Below, in pieces: positions 5,332 through 11,572 of a stretch of 11,572 bases of DNA. Position 1 is the first letter of the stretch. Every line of letters starts with the position of its first letter. A program made the translations under genes and the position numbers. Source of the DNA: Candidatus Avoscillospira stercoripullorum (GTDB lineage: Bacteria; Bacillota; Clostridia; Oscillospirales; Oscillospiraceae); NCBI GenBank assembly GCA_018712905.1, contig DVGD01000105.1, positions 1 to 11,572 on the forward strand, written 5' to 3'. The notes beneath the pieces are model-generated. The model was not told the DNA's origin. It worked only from the letters and a program-made list of their open reading frames with translations, and searched no databases.

Positions 5332-5492
5332 CCCTGCGGGTGCAGCCTTCGGGCGCGCCTGTGGGGGCGGCAGCGATTCCCGCAGGCTTCCGAAAACACA
5401 CCGCGGCACGGGCGGGGATAAACCCCGCCCCTACGACAAAACTGGGAGCGTGTCTGTAGGGGCGATTCCACAAGTCTTCCGCCGAACACACC
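5332..5492. repeat. Composite REP-like repeat block 2 (form with one hairpin missing)
   Basis: Hairpin GGGCGGGG-ATAAA-CCCCGCCC (5410-5430) is followed by CTAC (5431-5434), the block 1 linker and GTAG (5456-5459). Where block 1 has its second hairpin, this copy runs straight into the tail GCGATTCC.CAAGTCTTCC (5462-5480). A related tail GCGATTCCCGCAGGCTTCC (5373-5391) lies just upstream, and both tails lead into AACACAC-type sequence. The 5' part (5329-5370) is a degenerate inverted pair, CCGCCCC ... GGGGCGG. The block ends about 50 nt before the regulator's promoter. Confidence 0.82.
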
Positions 5493-5538
5493 CATCGCAT
5501 TACCATTTGTTAATTCTTTCAAAAAAACGCGCCATAGG

Positions 5539-5567
5539 GTGACAACGGCGGAAACTCCAGCTATAAT
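5539..5567 (+). promoter_or_regulatory. Sigma-A promoter of the LuxR/MalT-type regulator
   Basis: GTGACA (5539-5544, 5 of 6 matches) and a perfect TATAAT (5562-5567) are 17 nt apart. The expected start near 5574 gives a leader of about 26 nt before the ATG. This is a strong housekeeping promoter with no obvious operator. Confidence 0.9.
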
Positions 5568-5599
5568 AGAGAGATAAACCATGGAAGAAGGAGAGCACC

Positions 5600-8047
5600 A
5601 TGGAAAAGCTCTATTTTTCGGATGAAATTGCGCGCAAACTGGCGCTCATGCACCAGAGCGGTCTGGTGATGCTGGAGGCGCCGGCGGGCTATGGCAAGAC
5701 CACCGCCGTGCGCTGGGCGCTCAAGGAGACGCCGGTGGAGGCGCTCCACTGGTTTACGGCGGTGAGTTTCCTCCAGGACGCCGGGCTGGACTGGCTCATT
5801 CGGCAGATTGGCCAGCTGGATCCGGCGGCGGGGACGGCGCTCCGGCAGCTGGGGTTTCTCAACCGCAGCAACGTGAGCACCGCGGCGGACATCCTGATGA
5901 ACCTCCGGGTGGAGGAGGCGTGCTATCTCATCTTTGACAATTTCCAGCTCATCGGCGACAACTGGCCGGCGGCGCTTCTCCAGGCGCTGGCCGACCGGCG
6001 TCCCGACGGGCTGCATGTGATCCTCATTTCCCAGAACTTCGGAAAGCTCCGCACGGTGTTTGAAAACGCCAGCGGCGTGTGCGCCTTCACCGCCCGGGAC
6101 TTTCTTCTCACCCGGCGGGACATCGCGGCCTACGGCCGCCAGCTGGGGCTGGAGCTCACCCGCCAGCAGCAGGAGACCATCTATGCCCACACCGAGGGCT
6201 GGGCGGCGGCGGTGTCGCTGTATCTCAATCATCTCCTGGAAAACGGCGGGACGCTGACCCAGGCCTGGGACATGGACGCGCTGCTGCGGGAATTCTTCTG
6301 GGCGAAGCTCACGCGGCAGGAGCAGGAAATCCTCCTGCGCCTTTCGGTGTTCGACCTCGTCGGCGGCGAGACGCTCCAGGCGGTGCTGGGGGAGCAGGCG
6401 GCGGCAGGGGAGAGCCTCCTGGCGCGATGCCCCCTGATGCACCACGACCAGGGCAACTGCTATCCCCACGAGCTGCTGCGCCACTTTTTGGAGCGGCAGC
6501 TGGACGCGGGGGCGCCGGAATTCCGCGCGGCGGTCTACGACACGGCGGGAGAGGTCTACCACCGGGCGGGGCGGGAGAAGGAGGCGGTATCCTGCTTCTT
6601 CCAGGCCGGCAGCGACGATAAGCTCCTCTCCTGCGACCTCACGGGGCTCCTGGGCGAGCAGTTTCACGGCTGGAGCCTCCAGGGGCTGGCCACGGCGGTG
6701 CTCGCCCGGTGCCCCGACGAAGTGCTCTCCCGCCATCCATTATCTCTTCTGCGGCTTTGCCTGGCGCTCTTCGCCGGGGCGGATTTCCACGGCTTTTCCC
6801 GCCAGATGCCCAGAAGCCGCGCCATTTTAGAGAAGAATGGCGACGGGCACATGCTGGGCGAGTGGCACATGGTGGCGGCCTTCCTGGCCTTTCCCGACCT
6901 CAAGGGCATGCGGGAATCCTTCCTGGAGGCGGAGAAGCACCTCCAGGGGCGCTCGCAGCTCTTCGTCCCCCGGGAGCCGTTCCTCTTCGGCACCACGTCC
7001 ATGTGGTATCTCTTCTACCGCACGCCGGGGAAGATGCTCGAAACAGCCGACGACCTCAGGGACATGCTGGAGGTCTACAACCGCCTCACCGGCGGCCACG
7101 GCGCCGGCGCCTGCGAGCTCTACCTGGGGGAGGCGTACAGCGTCCAGGGGAAATTCGACGAGTCGGACATCTACGCCCACAAGGCCGCCATGCTCTCTGA
7201 ACAGGCGCAAAACGCCACGGTGACCTACGGCGCGGCGCTGCTTTTAGGGATCAACGCCATCTACCAGTCGGACATGATCGCTTTGCAGCGGGCCATTGAG
7301 TACCTGGAGAATAAGGCCTTGGCCTACCCCTTCCTCCAGCACACGGCCATCAACACCCTCATGGCCGAGACGGTGCGCGGGTACCTCCTGGGTCTCATGA
7401 TGGAGCCGGATCGCTCAGCCGGGTGGGCGCGGGGCGACGCGGACATGCTGGGCGACCTCACCTTCACCAACTTCATGGCCAAGACCAACCGGATCACGGA
7501 TCTCATCTTACATAAGGCCTACAAGCGCGCCATTGCCAGCGTGGAGGCTTCCCTGCAGCTGGATCCCCGGCTCGTTTCCCTGTCCACGCGGAACTTCATG
7601 TGCGTGGGACTGGCGCTGTGCTATCTGGCCATCGGCCAGCCCATGCGGGCGGCGGATTGGCTGGATCAGTCCCTGACCATCGCCGAGCAGGATCAGAACT
7701 ATACGTTTTTGGCCTGCTTCCGGCAGTATCTTTCGGTGCTCTTCCTGCTGCCGTCCATCAAGAAGAAGCACGAGAAGGCCATCCGGGAGATCAAGGCCTT
7801 GAAGATCCAGTATACCAAGGCCGAGGAGAGCCGGATTTTCGCCATGCTGGAGAAGCACCCCGAGGAGATGGACGAGCTCACCGATCGGGAGCGGGAGGTG
7901 GCGGCGCTGGCGGCGGCGGGACTGCGCAACAAGGAGATCGCCCAGAAGCTGTGCATCTCCGAGGAGACGGTGAAGAGCCACATCCGCAGCATTTTCGCCA
8001 AGACCAACATCAACCGCCGGAGCCACCTGGTGGGACTGCTGAAATAA
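5600..8047 (+). CDS. MalT-like LuxR-family ATP-dependent transcriptional regulator (STAND/LAL type)
   Basis: The 815-residue protein has the layout of large LuxR/MalT regulators: an N-terminal STAND-type NTPase, a long helical-repeat sensor arm and a C-terminal DNA-binding domain. The Walker A motif is APAGYGKTT (27-35) and the Walker B-like strand is YLIFDN (109-114). A TEGWAAAVSL segment (198-207) matches the conserved TEGWAAGL region of MalT. The middle (about 300-750) is TPR-like helical sequence. The C-terminus (760-815) is a LuxR helix-turn-helix with LTDRE, the GLRNKEIAQKL turn and TVKSHI recognition helix. In MalT the second Walker B residue is Asp; here it is Asn (N114). The ATG at 5600 has AAGGAG 6 nt upstream. 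The ligand is unknown. Its nearest downstream target is the surface protein gene at 8631, but no link is shown. Confidence 0.93.
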   Translation: MEKLYFSDEIARKLALMHQSGLVMLEAPAGYGKTTAVRWALKETPVEALHWFTAVSFLQDAGLDWLIRQIGQLDPAAGTALRQLGFLNRSNVSTAADILMNLRVEEACYLIFDNFQLIGDNWPAALLQALADRRPDGLHVILISQNFGKLRTVFENASGVCAFTARDFLLTRRDIAAYGRQLGLELTRQQQETIYAHTEGWAAAVSLYLNHLLENGGTLTQAWDMDALLREFFWAKLTRQEQEILLRLSVFDLVGGETLQAVLGEQAAAGESLLARCPLMHHDQGNCYPHELLRHFLERQLDAGAPEFRAAVYDTAGEVYHRAGREKEAVSCFFQAGSDDKLLSCDLTGLLGEQFHGWSLQGLATAVLARCPDEVLSRHPLSLLRLCLALFAGADFHGFSRQMPRSRAILEKNGDGHMLGEWHMVAAFLAFPDLKGMRESFLEAEKHLQGRSQLFVPREPFLFGTTSMWYLFYRTPGKMLETADDLRDMLEVYNRLTGGHGAGACELYLGEAYSVQGKFDESDIYAHKAAMLSEQAQNATVTYGAALLLGINAIYQSDMIALQRAIEYLENKALAYPFLQHTAINTLMAETVRGYLLGLMMEPDRSAGWARGDADMLGDLTFTNFMAKTNRITDLILHKAYKRAIASVEASLQLDPRLVSLSTRNFMCVGLALCYLAIGQPMRAADWLDQSLTIAEQDQNYTFLACFRQYLSVLFLLPSIKKKHEKAIREIKALKIQYTKAEESRIFAMLEKHPEEMDELTDREREVAALAAAGLRNKEIAQKLCISEETVKSHIRSIFAKTNINRRSHLVGLLK

Positions 8048-8049
8048 CC

Positions 8050-8276
8050 CGCCGCACCCGCAGGGCGGCTATCAGCCGCCCGCAAAGGCTCCCCTTGAGG
8101 GGAGCTGGCGCGAAGCGCCTGTGAGGTGTGCCCGCAGTGCGTTGTGGGGAAGCCTTGCGGGAATCGCCACTGCCCTACGGGCGGATATAAAATCCGCCCC
8201 TATAGCCACACTTCCAGGTTTTTCGTAGGGGCGGCTATCAGCCGCCCGCGGGTCGATCGGACATCGACCCCTACAG
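8050..8276. repeat. Composite repeat block 3 (REP-like units in both orientations)
   Basis: From left to right: a degenerate unit with hairpin GGGCGGCT-ATC-AGCCGCCC (8063-8081), where GTAGG has become GCAG; a separate two-hairpin element (8087-8130); then on the minus strand a full copy of the block 1 composite, with tail (8148-8167), hairpin GGGCGGAT-ATAAA-ATCCGCCC (8179-8199) and linker (8204-8224). It runs into an inverted pair GTAG-hairpin-hairpin-CTAC (8225-8274), nearly identical to 4233-4283. No stem is followed by a T-run, so none is a convincing terminator for the regulator gene. Confidence 0.85.
8087..8130. repeat. Two-hairpin repeat element of a different family (CTCCCC/GGGGAG plus GGCGC/GCGCC)
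   Basis: Hairpin GCTCCCC-TTGA-GGGGAGC (8088-8105) is followed after one base by GGCGC-GAA-GCGCC (8107-8119) and then TGTGAGGTGTG. It lacks the GTAG foot and matches no other site in this window. From memory, similar double hairpins are common between genes in gut Oscillospiraceae genomes. It could act as a processing or termination structure for the regulator transcript. Confidence 0.7.
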
Positions 8277-8332
8277 ATGAAATATCCAAAATAATCCATG
8301 GCAAAGATCCCACGTTTGGGGGATGTGCACAG

Positions 8333-8369
8333 CCGGGGATCCATGTTAAGATATAACATGGATCCCTGG
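8333..8369. repeat. 16-bp palindrome
   Basis: CCGGGGATCCATGTTA (8333-8348) pairs with TAACATGGATCCCTGG (8354-8369) around a 5-nt AGATA loop. The only departure is a G-T pair. No T-run follows on either strand. It is unlike the GTAG hairpins of the neighbouring block. Confidence 0.9.
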
Positions 8370-8464
8370 CGAGACTGTCAAAAAACCTCGCAGAAGATGT
8401 CCGGGACAGAGCAGCGGGGGGTGTGTGCGGGGGGCAAAAAGCCCACCGCGCGTTCCATCAAACA

Positions 8465-8497
8465 GGATTTTGAAACTTTTTGAAAGTTTCAAAATCC
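8465..8497. repeat. Perfect 15-bp palindrome
   Basis: GGATTTTGAAACTTT (8465-8479) and AAAGTTTCAAAATCC (8483-8497) are exact inverted copies around a 3-nt loop. It is AT-rich inside a GC-rich region. It lies between TGTCAAAAAA (8376-8385) and TTTTTCGACA (8518-8527), which are near-inverted copies and could be ends of a small element. Confidence 0.9.
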
Positions 8498-8630
8498 GCA
8501 CAGCGGGGCGAAAATACTTTTTCGACACGCTGCCCTGGCTTTTTTTGCCCGGAATCACAAAAGATGGCGCCGCCTTTGCCGATTGCGCGCAGGCGGCGCG
8601 GCACACCACGCAATCAAGAGGAGGAAAACT

Positions 8631-11572
8631 ATGAGAAAACGCATCATCAGCCTGTTTTTGGCGGTTGTTTTGGTGTTCTCTGTGATTCCCGTGTCGGCAT
8701 TGGCCGCCGTGCGGGATTTGCTGGGAAACGACCCTGCCGTCAACCAGGCCATTCTCAACGAGCTGGACGCCCTCACCGGCGGCAGCGGCGCCGAGGCCGC
8801 GGCCGTGCTGGAGCAGTACGGCCTGCTGGACGAAAACGGCCAGCTCAACGTGGATGAAACCATCAACCTGAATGGCGAAGCCATGACCCTCGACGAGGTC
8901 ATGGCGCTCTTGGCCGATCCGTCCACCGACCTCACCGAGGTGGGCTATGTGGACGGCACGCCCATTGCCCTGGGCGATCTCAAGACCATCGTGGAGATCG
9001 AGCAGGAGCTCCAGCGAATCCAGGAGACCTACTTCTCCGACCGCACCTTCTCCGGCGAAGCGGTGGAGAATCTCAACAGCCTCCTCGATCAGATGGAGAC
9101 CAGCGGCATCTCCCTCCAGAGCGAGGGCGCCAGCGGCGCGGAAGCGCTGCCGGTATTTGACGAAGCCGTCACCGGTCCGAGTTCCGGCTATTATTGGAAG
9201 GCCTCCAACGCCGGGCTGGAAGTAGGCGACAGCCTGCGCGTTTACGTCAAGGCGGTGATGCCGGAAGCCATGCGAAAGCTCTGTCCCGATGAGAAGGAAG
9301 CTTACATTGTCGTGCAGTTCCTCTCCAACCTGGAAGAAGAATCCAACTACATCCTGGAAACGGCCTTTGTGAAAGTGAACGGCGAGGCGAGCCTGCTCGC
9401 TTTCACGGCGGATAAGCCGCTCGACGAGGTTTATCTCCGGGTATCCTACAACGTCAACCCTGTGCTTCCCAGCGATGCGGATTGGTCTGCGCTCTCCGGT
9501 TACTCCTTCGGCACGCTTTGGAGCGGCGTATCCTTCTACGGCGCCGAGGGATTTGCGTTTGAAGATCCCAGCGGTAAAAAGTCCGACACCTTCAACTGCT
9601 TCCTGGATTATTCCTTTGACGCCCCCGCGTTCAAAACCACCTGGCAGGACGTGTTCCACGAGTTCGGAAACGAAGGTCCCACGGGAAAGGTTACGATCCC
9701 CATGTATATCGACGAGGAAAGCAAAGCGCAAATGGAGAAAACCATTGCCTATCTGAACGCATGCAAGGATGTCCCGGCGGGAAGCGTTATCCAGGCCAGC
9801 ACGCGCTTCGCGCAGGCAAATGACCAGGGGATCAATCTCATGTGCTCGCTTTCGATGTTCCAACAAGCCAACCAAAGTTCCTTCACCGTGCTGACCGATC
9901 ACAGCAGTACAGGCTTCCCCATCAATCTCCCCTCAAGCTCGGAAACGGATCCGGATTCGACCACCATCACATTTGATTTTACAAGCAAGCAGATTCCCAC
10001 CTCGTTCGACATCCCATACTGCAACTCGACCATCGGCACGACCATTCAAAACGATGTGAAAAACACCTGGTGGTATACCATGGCCTACTGGTCTGAGTAC
10101 GAGCTGCTCAACGACAACGACAACCCCACCCTCACCGTCAGCGCGCCGGCGGGCGAGTACCAGAGCGGCGATTTGATCCCCATTCAAATTACCGCGGATG
10201 AGTATATCCAGCGGAACGATAACGCCGCCATCACCATCAACGGCGAATCCTATCTCCTTAGCGACCTGCATGCAAGCTCCAGCGGCAAATTCTTGAGCCT
10301 GCTCTACGAGGTGCAGCCATTCGACACCCAGTCGCTGATCATCTCCCTCTCCAGCGACTGCGGGATTACCGACATCTTTGGGAACCCGGTAAACGAGGTC
10401 AACGGCGTTACCCTGCGCGACATCACCCTGGTTGCCCCGCTGGTGAAGAACGCCCCCACCGGCCTCACGGCCAGTGCGTTCGACGATTCCGGCATCACCT
10501 TTACGGTGACCGCCGACGACGACTATGCCGAGATCATCGCCAACTATGACGACGGCAAAACCACACCCTTCCAGGTTGTGGTCAACGACGGCAGCAAAAC
10601 CCACACCCTCCCCGTCGCCATCACCGAGGATGGTACGTTCGTCACCGCCCCCCTGACCATCGCGCGCAAGCAGGAGGATGCCACCTACCTTGCGACCCTC
10701 CAGGTCAACGAGGGCAGCAAGGAGGAACCCGACTGGGTGGACATTCCCTGGATCACTGCCGCCTTCACGGTGCCGGCCTATGTGAACGTCGATTCTGTCG
10801 AGGTGACGGCGGACAAGGCGGATGTCACAGAGCTCTCCCTGGGCGACGCCTACCGCCCCGTGCTCACCGCCACAGTCAATGGTGAAAACGGCCAGACGCC
10901 CACGGATGCTGGCGGTACATGGTCGAGCAGCAATGAAGCCATCGCCACCCTCACCGAAAATGCCGACGGCACCGCCACCGTGGTGCTCACCGGAGAGAAG
11001 CTCGGCGAGGTGACGTTTACATTCACCGCCGACAACGGCACTGAGGAGGAAGGGGACGACAAGGAAGCTTCTATCCAATATACTGTCACCGCCGGCGATT
11101 CCCTGGCGCTGGTGATCCCCACCACCTCCGCCACCATTGTGACGCGGAAAGAGGCGGCGGCCACGGTGCTCTGGAGCTCCAACGCCAGCCAGTTTGCCCC
11201 GGACAAGGACTTTACCTACACCATCCAGGTCTATGAAGGCAATTTCCAAACCGAGGCCGTCCTGGATCCGGACAAGTTAGTCAAGACCTATGAGGCCGGC
11301 AAGGACAAGAACAGTGTGACCATTGAAGCGGGCGTGCTTACGCAACTCTCCCAGGGCAGCGACCCGGCCTACACCGTGCTGGTCTCCATGCCCCATCCCA
11401 ACGCCAGCAGCAACGACATTAAGCTCACGGCCATGGCCTGGATTGTGGTGCAGCCCGTGCCTGCCAAGGCCGTCCTCACCCGGCCGGAGAATACCTATCT
11501 CCTCGATAATGAGGGCTCCATCAACATCGGCTGGGCAGTGGAAAACCGCGACACTGAGGCCACCGGCCAGAA
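8631..11572 (+). CDS. Very large secreted surface protein with bacterial Ig-like domains (3' end outside window)
   Basis: The frame opens at ATG 8631, 6 nt after AGGAGG (8619-8624), and stays open for 980 codons to the window end. A signal peptide (residues 1-25, MRKR, hydrophobic core, cut at ALA|A) directs export. Residues 26 to about 180 are mostly helical and acidic. From about 185 the protein is beta-rich, with strand patterns such as LEVGDSLRVYVKA. A module at about 497-605 begins LTVSAPAGEYQSGDLIPIQI, an Ig-like pattern. Residues about 718-823 look like a Big_2 domain (GTWSSSNEAIATLTE, then a TATVVLTG strand). A further Ig-like module with LWSSNASQF follows. No catalytic motif is recognised. 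The role is probably adhesion or cell-surface structure; any anchor would be downstream and unseen. Codons in about 9230-10060 are richer in A/T than the flanks. Confidence 0.9.
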   Translation, partial: MRKRIISLFLAVVLVFSVIPVSALAAVRDLLGNDPAVNQAILNELDALTGGSGAEAAAVLEQYGLLDENGQLNVDETINLNGEAMTLDEVMALLADPSTDLTEVGYVDGTPIALGDLKTIVEIEQELQRIQETYFSDRTFSGEAVENLNSLLDQMETSGISLQSEGASGAEALPVFDEAVTGPSSGYYWKASNAGLEVGDSLRVYVKAVMPEAMRKLCPDEKEAYIVVQFLSNLEEESNYILETAFVKVNGEASLLAFTADKPLDEVYLRVSYNVNPVLPSDADWSALSGYSFGTLWSGVSFYGAEGFAFEDPSGKKSDTFNCFLDYSFDAPAFKTTWQDVFHEFGNEGPTGKVTIPMYIDEESKAQMEKTIAYLNACKDVPAGSVIQASTRFAQANDQGINLMCSLSMFQQANQSSFTVLTDHSSTGFPINLPSSSETDPDSTTITFDFTSKQIPTSFDIPYCNSTIGTTIQNDVKNTWWYTMAYWSEYELLNDNDNPTLTVSAPAGEYQSGDLIPIQITADEYIQRNDNAAITINGESYLLSDLHASSSGKFLSLLYEVQPFDTQSLIISLSSDCGITDIFGNPVNEVNGVTLRDITLVAPLVKNAPTGLTASAFDDSGITFTVTADDDYAEIIANYDDGKTTPFQVVVNDGSKTHTLPVAITEDGTFVTAPLTIARKQEDATYLATLQVNEGSKEEPDWVDIPWITAAFTVPAYVNVDSVEVTADKADVTELSLGDAYRPVLTATVNGENGQTPTDAGGTWSSSNEAIATLTENADGTATVVLTGEKLGEVTFTFTADNGTEEEGDDKEASIQYTVTAGDSLALVIPTTSATIVTRKEAAATVLWSSNASQFAPDKDFTYTIQVYEGNFQTEAVLDPDKLVKTYEAGKDKNSVTIEAGVLTQLSQGSDPAYTVLVSMPHPNASSNDIKLTAMAWIVVQPVPAKAVLTRPENTYLLDNEGSINIGWAVENRDTEATGQ

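Larger units (their letters stand above)
8281..8630. other. Hairpin-rich spacer upstream of the surface protein gene
   Basis: This 350-nt stretch holds no credible gene. It contains a 16-bp palindrome (8333-8369), a hairpin GCGGGGGGC-AAAAA-GCCCACCGC with one mismatch (8427-8449), a perfect 15-bp palindrome (8465-8497), and an 8-bp stem GCGCCGCC/GGCGGCGC (8567-8574 with 8592-8599). No good sigma-A promoter pair was found, so the promoter of the surface gene remains unidentified. I recognise no riboswitch class. Confidence 0.6.

Noticed and set aside
4599..5582. A 327-codon minus-strand frame
   Set aside because: It is antisense to the M23 gene and crosses the repeat block. The composition is His/Gly/Arg-rich with no recognisable domain.
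5561..6736. A 391-codon minus-strand frame over the regulator gene
   Set aside because: It is antisense to the well-supported NTPase domain with its Walker motifs, and it covers the regulator's promoter.
8352..8357. A -10 box TATAAC for the surface protein gene inside the 16-bp palindrome
   Set aside because: No -35 match lies 16-18 nt upstream (ACAGCC), and the leader would be about 270 nt with strong hairpins.
8465..8497. Rho-independent terminator at the perfect palindrome
   Set aside because: The stem is AT-rich and no T-run follows on either strand.
8281..8630. A riboswitch in the leader of the surface protein gene
   Set aside because: Several hairpins are present but no known aptamer pattern could be recognised, and the transcription start is unknown.
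8346..9902. A 518-codon open frame on the minus strand
   Set aside because: It runs antisense through the spacer and the surface protein gene. The plus frame has a signal peptide, a strong ribosome site and Ig-like patterns; the minus frame shows no family pattern and is an effect of GC-rich codon use.
9933..11249. A 438-codon open frame on the minus strand, rich in Gly, Val and His
   Set aside because: It is a shadow of the surface protein frame, with low-complexity composition and no start signal.

Overview
The window comes from a GC-rich, spore-forming, Gram-positive anaerobe, most likely of the Oscillospiraceae/Ruminococcaceae group of Clostridia. The case rests on a SpoIIQ-like M23 protein behind a sigma-F-like promoter, an MtaB of the Bacillus/Clostridium type, consensus sigma-A promoters, strong AGGAGG ribosome sites, and GC-rich intergenic hairpin repeats. 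The assignment is inferred from gene content and style, not from a database match.

Layout. Positions 1-528 hold the 3' part of proC. A hairpin repeat block (528-624) follows. Next are two minus-strand tRNA genes, Met(CAT) then Glu(TTC), with a perfect consensus promoter (873-901) and a terminator hairpin (659-686). A small membrane protein (956-1351, +) converges on and overlaps mtaB (1305-2597, -). A divergent promoter region leads to an HPr-like protein that lacks the phospho-histidine (2760-2999). A terminator-like hairpin that includes the ribosome site comes next, then a D-Ala-D-Ala carboxypeptidase (3062-4210). A tandem array of hairpin repeats (4233-4528) precedes the SpoIIQ-like M23 gene (4605-5321). 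A second composite repeat block (5332-5492) precedes a MalT/LuxR-type ATP-dependent regulator (5600-8047). A third block (8050-8276) and a hairpin-rich spacer (8281-8630) precede a very large secreted Ig-like surface protein (8631 to the window end, still open after 980 codons).

How the genes relate. Most are single-gene units separated by repeats, so there is no long operon. The carboxypeptidase and the M23 protein both act on or near the cell wall and fit a sporulation/envelope theme. The LuxR-type regulator lies directly upstream of the surface protein and could control it, but no operator evidence supports this.

The most unusual content is non-coding. At least twelve short hairpins carry GTAG immediately 5' of the stem (or CTAC 3' of it). 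They are arranged as inverted pairs with conserved linkers, the same logic as the REP/BIME elements of enterobacteria mobilised by RAYT (Y1 HUH) transposases. One composite copy appears to have lost exactly one hairpin. Other points of interest are the hairpin over the carboxypeptidase ribosome site, the sigma-F-like promoter, and two near-perfect long palindromes upstream of the surface protein.
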